Shown here: piece by piece, positions 49,601-61,600 of the stretch
Layout: each line of letters begins with the position of its first letter
Numbering within the stretch: the stretch's first letter is position 1
Source: Chrysaora quinquecirrha
Lineage: Eukaryota; Cnidaria; Scyphozoa; Semaeostomeae; Pelagiidae
Direction: 5' to 3'
Assembly (NCBI GenBank): GCA_014526335.1
Contig: JACTAT010000013.1
Span: 5,214,182 to 5,278,181 of the forward strand
Length of the DNA: 64,000 nt
Position numbers and translations under genes: made by a program
Notes under the pieces: model-generated
The model's database searches: none
The model's input: only the letters and a program-made list of their open reading frames with translations
Told to the model about the DNA's origin: nothing

Positions 49601-52600
49601 GATTTAGCTTTAAGGTGTATTTACTGCCAATCGCTAGGATCTCAGTAGTAAGTTAACTAATCGAGACCTCGACTCTGGCTGTGACGCTACCGTAGCTGGA
49701 GCTCGAACCCCGATCTAACAGAGCTTCTGACACCACTAGCCAGCTGTGTATAGACCACGACGCCACGACACGTTCACCTTCAAAATCACCATGAAAAGAC
49801 ATCTTTTAGTGCAAGTGTGTTTTTCTAAATATTGATAGCTTTTTAACGTTCATATCGTGGTGGCTTACCAGATGCCATAATTTATAATCTTCATCTAGAT
49901 GATGATGATGACTGTTCAGCATTGGAGTACTGCTATGAGTCGGTGCAAATGAAACATTTGGTATTGATGTGTCGTTGAAAACTGCAACAGAACAAAAAAT
50001 ACTTTAGTCAAATGCTTTACAAAATACAATCTTTACAATCATAATGCCACGTTAGACATTAACAGACAATAAAAGACTATTTTAGCAACAGGACGCAAAC
50101 CGCCATCGAGGATGACGTCTTCATCAAGAAGGTTCTGTAGCGTTTTAGTTATAGTTTTTAATTTAGTATTGAAGAGCGGCGATGCCTAAATACCGGCGTA
50201 CTATGTAGGACCCAAGTATAAAGGCCTGGCTAAACTAGGAGACATGTCTCGCGAGACATTTTCGTACATGACATGTCCCCTCGATATCACCAAGTTCAGC
50301 CACCTCGGAAAATTTGGAGCGCGCGACAAAATTTGTAGCGAGGACACGCAAATGTTTCTGGGAGACAACAGAAGCATTTCCTGTCTCCGTGACTCGGGGG
50401 AAATGTTACTCACTTGTTACTCGCATGTTAAGTCACCTTGGGAGACACGCAGGATACAATGTCGCGCGCGACATTTCTCCTAGTTTACCCATAGCTTAAG
50501 GCTAGCTAAAGGAAATAAGTCTTTTAGCCCACCACTTGATTCTGAATTGATTTCGTTTGCAGTATGGGTCCTCATTACAATTGCAAAAATATCGCAATGG
50601 TTAACTGGTTTGGCTGCTGTAGTAACTCATGTAGCTTCTGCAGAACAACACAAAATTTCTAAGTTTTCTGCTGTCGCCAGAACGCGGAATATCAGGACGC
50701 GGGAAAATAACTAGTGCCCAGATCCTTTGTCTGCTGTGAAGTCTTCTTCACTTCTGGCGTCCTATTACTAAAACAGCCTAAACTCACCAGGTGTACCTGT
50801 GCCATCCGAATATATTGAAAACGGCACCAGCTTCAACTGACAACCATCTGGAATCTACATGAAAAATATGATATAATCATGGCCTATCATTATCAAGAAG
50901 ATTTATATTGTCAATCGAAATAAGAGCACATACCGTTAATGCAAATATGGAATCTATAAATAAATATTTTCCCGCATACCAGAAAATGCTCCAAGGTATT
51001 GATTCTCTTCCATTCCCCTTCAATTTCACAAGTGCTGTCTTCCTGGTGCAATATTTTTTCACCACCCGTCGGAGTGAGATACACTAAACGAAAGATATGG
51101 AATGGAGAAATGGTACTAAATCAACACTTCTGCGTCTTGAAAATAACGCAAAGACCCTGTAAGATCTTATTTAGCAGTAAATATACGAAAAGAAAATAAT
51201 GAAACCCAATTAGAAGCGCAAGAATTGACAAAAGCACAATAACCGGACATATGAGCACTCTCTTTATACTCGAAAGGTTCGACTTAAGCCAGGCGCAAAC
51301 CGTGCCAACAGGTTGGCCAATATCACCGGCAATAATTTTTGGCCAACATGCTTGCACTATGGCACGGCAGTTTGCTTCCGCCATTAGCTTTGTCAAATTA
51401 ATGGCTCAAAAGAGAGATTAAGCCTCGGCTTAACTCGTCTTCGACCCCTCGTCAACTTATTTTGGACCTGGTACTAACTGCCAAAATTTTGGAAACTATA
51501 GGCCTAGGCCTAAAAACCAACGTTTAAGTCCGAAATATGATGTCCAAAATAAGGGAATGCAAAGGATTTTAATGTTAATAGTTAAGAAATAACACGACTA
51601 GCAGCAAAACAACTATATATCCAACGAGCTTAATTTCAAATGAATTACAGAAATGTTTCACCAGTTTTGGAGAAAAAGTGTCGGCGTAATACCGTGGAGG
51701 AATCATAGCTACGGTGAAACGGCAATGACTAATAGTCGTGTGCAAAATTATACAGCCATTGACTATGTTGCTTAAAATCTACTCTAACTTACCTAAGACC
51801 AATGAATCTTTGTTGGGTCTTTGTGAGAAAGGCACATTCTTGAAAACAAGCATGTATCAAGAAGTTAGTATCACATCGTTGTAGGTTTTACTCTAGGGTC
51901 TTCAATAATAAGGGGTAGGAATAATACAGGGGTTGAAATAAAACCCGAAAGGTAATTATCAGGGGTTGGAATAATAGGGTGAAGTCTTTCCACATGTCCA
52001 CTCATATGTGAATAGGACATGCTGATTTCCTATTAGTTCCTATTCGTATAATACGAGCACTTTATCGAATTATGACACAAAAAGCATTCCTTTAGACGAT
52101 GATGAATCAAGTTTACACCACCTCGAATGAGCTCCCCTTCAAAATAGCCAAAAATAAATTAGCCCCCCATGGAGAATAAGAATAAAGAACGAAATATTAA
52201 CCTTGTAAATGAAGTTGAGAATCTTTTCCTTAGCTTGGTTGATTGAATCACAGTTTAGAAGCTGGACGGTTATACTGTCATCTCCATCGTATTCCACATG
52301 CGCAGTGATAGTCTATTGAGGAAAGATAATATCTACATCTACAATCCTCTCAAGAACGGCTTACAGAGTTTTGGCATGAAGGGAAAACTGGGCATTACTT
52401 GGGCATTAAGGGAAAATTGGCCCCCCTTCCCTCATTTGAATGCTAGAATTTGAATTGCTTTGATATTTGTGTGCCCAATTATCCAACATGTTAAAGACAC
52501 CAACACAAAACGTTTCACTAGAATAATAAAAAATTCTGAAAAATTGTGGAAAATTCACTAATTTCATAGCTTTGTCTAAACACTTTAAGTCTAGAATTGT

Positions 52601-55600
52601 TTATTTAGTATTATTACCCTATGGTCAGGGCAGCAACTCTGTCATGCAATCTGACTGGCTGAAAACGTTCGAATGCTACGTAATGATAGAGCATTATTAT
52701 CCTATAATGGCCGCTTATTACGTCAAACGTTCGAAATCATTACGTTTAGAACGCAGAACCAAATGGCTTCCTTGTAATGGCTTCAAACACGATACGAGTT
52801 TTGTAATCACATTAGGGGTCATGACCATACCCTGTCCATAGAGTAATAAACCATATAATAACTGCTTCCCTCGAATACCGAAAATATTAACCCTCAGCCT
52901 CTGTACATAACCTCGTAAGCTCGGGTTTCTACTGACGGCTTCGGGTTAATATTTTTCGGTATTGCCCTCGGAAACAGTTATTATAGGCTTAATACAAATA
53001 CAACGCATAAAAATTATATGAATTATATGCATATTGCAAAGCATGGCATACCTTGAAATCGACTTTCTGTCTAAGCAATCGATCCTCACTTAGCGAGTTT
53101 CTCGCTTCACATGTAATTGTATCTACTGGTTCTTTCTCCAACAGTGATCCAATTGCAGAGAACAATCTGAACAATGGTTCACCGACTCTTTGCTATAAAA
53201 TAAACATGAGAAGCTACAACCAGATACAAATAATATATAGCAATATACATAGATTCTGAATTTTTCCACAATTGGAGTACCACGATTGATGGGATTCAAA
53301 CCAGGATTGCAAGGTGAGAGGGCTGATGACAATTTCAGTTGCAAATGAACTCTCAAAGTCATACAACTTAAGGCTCTCATTCCATCTGGATTTTGTGTTT
53401 CGGATATGTCAAGCCTTCAGCAGCACCATAAATACTGATGTAGACTTCTTAAAAATATTTATGGATATTTCTACGTTTGGAAGACAGCCTAATGTAATAA
53501 AGGCAGCCTAATGCACTAATTCACTAAGTCAAAAGCCTAATCGAAAGGGAAAAAATCAGTAATGCTGTTCACATACCTGCAAAAACTCGTGCAGTGTATA
53601 GGCAAGCCAATTAGTTAGGAGCTTTTCGGCAACAGATTCAGTCCTGAAAGCAACGTAACAAAATCAGTCCTATTTTTCAGTTAAAAATAAAACCAAACCA
53701 AGCAGTAAGAGTCCGTCTATTGAGGGATTAAAAGTTTTACAGCAAAGTTCATAATACTAAAGCAAAGCAAAGGCATATCCTAACTCTGCTGGTGTGATTT
53801 TTTGGTGTTTTGGTTTTGCTGGGCCCACTGACTCTAAGTCGAAGTTTCGCTGATTCTTGCGAGTCAATAAATTTGTATGCATTTCCTTTCATCTTCATAC
53901 ACAGTACAGGACATTATGAAGTGTATTTCATCTTCAACGATGTCCAAATTGCTTGATCTACAGTAGGGACGTTGGGACAAAATCTTTCATTCTTCGGTGT
54001 TTTGGTCTTGCTTTGCTAAGCCTACCTGATTCTCTTTGAATATTGTCAGCACTGACTCGAAATTTCGCTAAAGAGAATCTGATCTTGTAGTCAGATGCTT
54101 TTTAAAGCATACTTAGCTTTCCTGATATTTCCTTTTTTGGACTGATTTTTGGCTATCTTGTACTTGAATCCAGTAGTTTCTGAGAATTCGGGTCAATTTG
54201 ACCGAGATTTCAGTCTTGTGTTTCTTAAAGGGTTGCTCTTATATAAAAAGCTCATATGAGACACATGTATGAGCCCAACTGTAAATGAGCAAGCTATACA
54301 TAAAGTGCAGATATAAAAGATAATCCCAATTGGTTTCAGACCTGCGAAGAAGAAGTTTCCCTCGGCCAGAATCAACAGACTTCTCGATCAGATCTGACAG
54401 CAGTTCTTGAAGAATACTGTAAGTGAGAACGACATATAAGACATATAAATAGGATCAATGGTTGCTACAGTTTTTATCACACCACCTCTCAAGTACTATG
54501 GAATTCAAACATTAACCCAAGAACTTCACTGTCGATGACAACCACTGATCAGGGATGTTTTCGTTCATAGAGGCTAGTCTTTAGAATCGGTTAAGAGCTG
54601 AAACAGAAAGAGCTCCCACTCCAAAAAAATTCTGAGAAGGACCTTGCTCGACAGGACTTGCAGAATCCTTAGCTGTCCAAAATGGAGTTACCTCTACTAT
54701 TCAACGGTATGGACCCTGCATTTCCTTTTTTAATTCTTCATTTCACTATTATCGCCTACGCCTCTTCATCATAAAATTCATAAAAAGTCTGTGTTTAGCT
54801 AAATTTCAATTATATCTAGCGCTTGTTATCTGTCTGTTATGATCAATATGTAGCCCATGCTTCCAAGTAAATCGGTTGTCAATGGGGTTTTCATCGTGCC
54901 AAAAAGTGAAGGGGTTGTAACAAAAATAGAAAAGAAAATTGACATTATCAAGATTTCAGGACCGCAAAAGTAGCTTAAGATTTTATAGAATCTGTAAAAA
55001 TAATGATTACAGGTTACTTACTCGGTTATATATTTTATGTCATCTTGTAAAGAAACCATCAGCAAAGAAGCTACCTTGCACCTGTGAAGGAAAACATTTA
55101 CAAACAGATAAAAATTGTCTAAACAAGGTTGTGCCATACCAGAAGGTTAAAAGAATACAAGAATACCGGCTTTCCGACTAAAGCAAGCGAATTGTTATAG
55201 CAGAAATTCGCTTTAATTTTCAGAGAAGCAAAAATTTATCTGTTCTTTATGGAACTGATTCGATGTTTCGTTGTTGTTTCTTGGTAGACTTATTTCATGA
55301 CTCGTAAATTTAGTCGTAGCCGTAGTAAGATTTTCGCGCCACAATGGCGGGAATGGTTCGAGATCTGTGTCAAAATTTCCCAGTTGCTTGATTAAAATTT
55401 TGTTTAACTACATGGATTTTAAAATTTTGCTGAGGCAGATGCAGTTGTGTATGGCAGGTCAAAGTCCGAGACTACATTTTGGAAAGCTGAAATTTGCTTT
55501 TTGTTTTGCTTCGGATCCATGTCTTCGTAAAAAAAAAAGGCAAAAAGCGAATCCTCGATTCACTTCGTAAGAACGCACCACCAATAACACGGTAAACGAA

Positions 55601-58600
55601 ATTATTAAGAGGTCGTAAAGATTGCTTGTACCTGTCCCTCATGACAAACAGTTGCTGTGACTCAAGAGTTTTAACAAAAATCAACAGAAATTCTTTCTCT
55701 TTCAGAAGTTCACAGAAAGATGACATACATCGTTTCCATGTATCACTCTTGTTACACTGAAAAAAATAATAATTTTTGATTAGTACAAAACTTCAAAATG
55801 GCGATGAACAGCTGAAACATTTTCGGGCCTACTTAAAAGCTTTTTCGTCTGACACTGCTCATAGTATAAACGTCAGAAACAGACCGAAACACTAGGAAAA
55901 GGCGGCTGTTTCAATAAATTCAGCTGTTTTAGTATTTACATCTTCTTGTTCAGTTTCCAACGATAATAAGTAAATAATTCCATTGACAACAAATGCCCAT
56001 AAGTGTATTCATTCAGCTCTAGTTTGAGGCATATGGATTTAGTTCTACAACATAACATTTACTGGCATACTACCAGTGAAAACAGTATAAATGGACTTAC
56101 ATCTTTCTCCGTGACAGGGTGATTTTCTAAACCAGGGAATAGCAATCTGACAGCATAAGTTTCAAAATCGAGGTACGGGATAGCTGATGTCGACATGTCG
56201 GTTGTCAGATCTGTCATTTCAGTCTGCAACTCAGCAAATGCTGCAAAACAAGACATTCAAATTTTTCTTAAAAGATATGAATGGATAGAAGGCACAGGAT
56301 TTCTCAAAATTATCTCATAGACACATGAACAAAAATCGCTTTGTCACGTTATTTCAGACCCCGATTACACGAGAAAAACTAAATCAGTGTTGGTCCGACA
56401 CAGAGCCAGTTTTGGTTCCAAAAATCCTTTCGTTTATACCGTGACTAAAAATGAATGAAAAAAGCCTACAAGAACACATCATTTTCGACGAGATATGGAA
56501 GTTTCTGCTTTAGCATCCTAGAAGATGCTGCTGTGTTAAAAAGAAAAAATTTCGAGTCCAGACATGAATTAGGTAGAACATTAACAATATAACCAGTTTC
56601 CAATTTAGCAACAGATCCGTTAAAAATTTATGTTTAAAACCAGCTACTTCGACTAACAGATTTCAAAATTACGCGGTGTAACTGATGTCGTTAAAATCAT
56701 GCAATTTTTCTAGCTAAATCTCAAAAAATCAAATACTCCAGAGCTTTATCAAGTCCATAACATCCTGCGTTTTGACAGCAAAGAAAGGTGTTTAAGATAA
56801 GAAATGGTTTACAACAAGACAAGACAAGAAAGTTATCACTTAAAAACACGAGAAATAGAAAAATTTAAAGACGTTTAGGAGGCAAACAAAATACATTTGG
56901 ATCTAAAATCTGTACTACTATTATAGATGACATAATAGGGGATAGGCGCTAACAGGAAGGGAGCTTATTTCAAATCCAAGCTTCTGAAAGGTTGGCATCA
57001 TAGAGAAGAGGGGCTTAATAGAGAGGAAACACTCTATAGATATCTTACAGTCGAAAGTCGATGTAGAAGAAAACACGTGCTTTACCTTCCTTGCATTCTC
57101 TGGCGTATCTCGATTCCAAGTTATCCAGCCTCGTTTGATACACCTTTTCATATTTCTTCTCTTTCTTCTGTCTTCGACGATAAAGGACAACAAGTATGAT
57201 GATTACAATGATGAAAACAGCGGCAATTGCTGCAGCAATATAGACGTACAGCCACGGGAAAGGCTCGGTTATTATCTTAGCACGCACGTAACGTACATAG
57301 CCAAGAGTATACTGTAATCCACCTTTTCCAACTTGAACCTGTGTGTGGATAAAGAGTATAGCTGAGATCATACGCAGCCTTGAAACACCGTTTTATGTGA
57401 GCTCGAGATATCTGCATCTGTCTAATTATGTTTCACCCATATACTGCATTTGTGACTGTTCTGATTCCGGGCATAGCTTAATACGCACAAGTACCCCATT
57501 GCTGTAGAGCCTATACAGCACATATTTCAAACAGCAAGTGTTTAGACTTGTTAAATGATGTCTTCGAGTTGTTAATGATGACCATCATTTTCAGCCTAAA
57601 AGTTGTCTAGTGGTTACAAAAAGTACGAGGTATCTATTGCACAACAGATATTAACTCTTTAACTTATGTCGATCAACGATACAATAGAACTATCAGCAGC
57701 TAGTTGCAACTGCTAACTGATGTCGACGACAAGTCAACCACTAGTCAGAACTTATACGATACAGTTGATCGCGGTCGCAAGAGCGCTCATGTCTACTGCG
57801 ATCGCCGGGAATCAGTTGTCAACTAATCGAAGAAGTACTGTAGAACATGATCAATTTTCTAAGCCTGTGCGCTGGCTAGTTGCAATCAAAAGGAACTAGT
57901 TGCCAGGAGTGCTTTGTCAACAGGTCAGTTGCGATAAATTAGTTTCAAAAAATCGCCTATTATCAGTCGGCAACTAGTGCTGACTATGCGCAATGTTGAC
58001 ATAAGTCTTGCTTGATGGTTGGGTGAACAAGGAATCTTAGCCTCAGGGTTTGCTAAGCTGGTGTCTTAATTTTTGGCATGATTTTAGCATTACATTTAAT
58101 CAACCAGATTGCTTTAAAAAAATTACTTAAAAAATAGTGCTGGAGAACAGTTTTTTTCCTTATTTTACCTTAACCAGTGCAGCATCTTTGTGTTTCTTCA
58201 CCATACTAATGTTTGGAGCAATACAAAATAATGTCTAGAAAAAAAAAAGTAATCATATATAAGTAAAAGATATTAATACGTCACCTTCATCTTGATTAAA
58301 AGATATCATTTATAAAAATATCCATATGATTGTATCATACCGAAAACTGAACAGTTAAGCACGAACAAAAAAGTACTTACATCACGGATGTTCTGAACAA
58401 CGCACGGCAAATCTGCAACAGTGACATTAACATCTTCGTTTCCAAGAACATGAAGGTTCTTGCCCTACAGATAATAAGAGGGATTTGACATTAAAAAGGC
58501 GTTAAGGCAAAAAAACCGGTGTTTTGTCGGACTAACTTTTATAACTCAATTAACGCATTCACCAGCCGTTTTAGAACCTGTTTGTATGAAAACAAAAAAG

Positions 58601-61600
58601 CAAGTTCCTTTCAGGCAGAAAGACTTCATCTTCTCACTTGCACTCTCAAAAAAATTCTATTGGTCACTTCGCAGCAAATTGTGAGGTGGAGGGTGACAGG
58701 TATGATCGGTGAACCGGTGTGCCGGTTTTTTGCAAGCGTACCGTTCAGTATTCGTGAAAACGTACCGGTGTACCAGTTTTCACGTTAGTTGGTCATGTTA
58801 TGGCTCTGATTTTTCAAATGTATCACGTACCAGGTTGCATTTGTACCGTACCGGGTCGATTTTTAGCCTGTCGTACAGTGTACCGGGTGTTCTGTACCGG
58901 CGTACCGGGAAGCTGTCGGTATTAAAATATAATAACGACCAACCAAAAACGTTTCTGACTGATACATTCCGGCAATATCCGAGAATTCGAGAATACATTC
59001 ATTTCTATCCACGGAGGACTGTTAGACAGAAAAGCTTTAAATACGTTAAAATTATCATATTACTCAATATTAAGAAAGTTAGCATTTAAAACGGTGACGC
59101 GAACGAAAAAGGGGCAACAACTAACCTGTAAAACAAGGTTCCTCGTCTCCAAATTGATCTTTTTACCGAATTCGAAGAAAACCGGATCTGGTCCGACTGT
59201 TATGTTCCTGAATTTTTGCACAGGTACGACGTTTTGTAAAACGAAGCCAAGTTCTACACCAGTTGTGGCATTGATTGCACCAGTCACGTCGGTAATATTT
59301 GGAGCAATACAGTTCATGATTACTGGAGATTTCACTTGACATGAGCCCTGCAACAAAAGCAGCTATTTGTATTAACCAGCATACATTTAGACAGTTGAAC
59401 TCTAGTTGTGCAGTTAAACGATGCTGTACTTTATAAAAATAATAGTATACAACACCATGCAAGCATACGATAGCACACCATAACCATAGCATAGCATAGA
59501 ATACCATACCATACCATAGCATACCTTACCATACCATGCCATACCATACCATACCATATCATACCATACCAAACTATACTGTATCATTCAATACAATACT
59601 ATACTATGCCATACCATACCATACCATACCAAACTATACTGTATCATTCAATACAATACCATACCATACCACACCAAACTATACCAAACCATACTGTATC
59701 ATTCAATACAATACCATACCATACCATACCATACCATACCATACCATACCATACCATACCATACAATACCAAACTATACCAAGCCATACTGTATCATACA
59801 ATACCATACCATACCATACCATACCATACCATACCATACCATACCATACCATACCATACCATAACATACCATACCATACCATACCATAACATACCATACC
59901 ATACCAGACCTTACGAGGCCATACCATAAGATATATTACGATAAAATTAACAAACAAGAAACTTACAAATTTCGTCTGTTTCTTCGATAAAACTGTAAAT
60001 TTCATTTGTGGATGTTGAATCAAGTCGAACCTTTCTCCTTTTACAATGAAAACCTGACCACCACTGTTGAAAAATAATAATATTATAAATGAATTTACTT
60101 ATCCTAGGTGGAAGATATATGGGCCTGATTATATGAGGCGGGCTGGCCCGGTAGACGGGCTGGCTCGTTTGCCGAGACAGAATTTTCGTTGGTATTACAT
60201 GTGAAAAGAGCTGTCTCGACAAACGGGCTGATTCGGATGTGCTGCCTGCGCATAACAGTTTGGCGCATTCCATGTGAATCGGCGGGAACTTTAGAAGTAA
60301 AATGGCGCGGTATCATCGTGGAGGAAGTAAAACAGAGCTCACATATACTGTCAGCAGGTGCATTGTTCGAAGGCCTAAATAATTCTGGCTGCTCAGAATA
60401 ATGTCTGCAGCTTAAAATTCTCCTCACTTCTTCGTACTGCCTGGGTTTGTCAGCGTTAAAATCAAAGTTATTGAACTCCATGCTGGCTTTAAACTCCTTT
60501 AAGCAATGGAGCAATTTGCCGATAATATATTACTCCATCGAAACTTAGCTGTTCCTGTTGTTATCATGGACTTCTCTTCGGAGGCTTTTCCTTTAGAAGT
60601 AGTTGCAGAGGCTTTAGGATTCTTGGTTTTATCGGCCATTTTGATTCTATCATGCATGTGACTAATGCTCGTGAAAAGGAACTGCGCATGTTCCATCGTA
60701 TATTTTCAGCCCGCTTGCCGGGCTTGCCCGGTTTGATGCTATTACATGGAAGTGAGCCAGCTCGCTTGGCGAGCCAGCCCGCTTGCTTCAAAGCGGGCCA
60801 GCCCGTTTGCCGGGCTGGCTCACTTCCATGTAATCGCATCTGACTTTTTGTATATACTAGACCGTGGACGTGAGCTGGCCCGTTTGCCGAGCCAGCCCGT
60901 CTACCGGGCTAACCCGCCTCATATAATCAGGCCCTAAGAATAATACATTGTTTTAGAAAGGAAGGTATTTTGCGAAAAGTAAGAATTGAAGTAGAGCATA
61001 AGTTAGGACAACGTCACAAAACATTGCTCAACTAGCAGAGTTGTGTGTTTTCAAGTTGTCTGCATGTCATAAAAACACTTTTCGAAGACGAAACACTGAA
61101 AATAAAATAAAATATTTCGCAAAGCAAGGGGAAAAGCTTCTTGGTCAAAAATTTCCGGGGTTTCAGTGGCTAAAATTTTTAGTCATTCGAGAGTCTGGGT
61201 TTCTTATAAAGAGTTTCTTATTTAAAGAGCTGTGTAAAGCCCTTACCTGACAAACGTTTCAAGGGAAGGTTTATTCGCATCGACTGTTCCTAGTTTGTAT
61301 GTACTGACGCTTGAAATGACTGGGTCAGGCTTAAAATCGAATGCTGCAGACGTCTTTGGTAGCACGGCTTTTCCATCGAAGCTCACAACAACACTGCCCG
61401 ATGGCAGAGCTCGTCGTTTTCGAGACTGACAGCTGCTGGATATGACGCAGTATATTCTCGTAGGCATCCTGAAATATCGAGAATCAAAAATCAGTAAAAG
61501 CTGAAATAATGATTTTGTGCTGCTTTTACGTTTGTTTGAACATTACAGTTTAGTCAAAACCTTGCAACAATGGCTCCCCATCCAAATCTGCCAGAGGTCA

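Noticed and set aside
59536..60023. IPYHT and WYGMV repeat frames
   Set aside because: Translation of the CCATA satellite; one overlaps plexin exon 60063-59967 in another frame.
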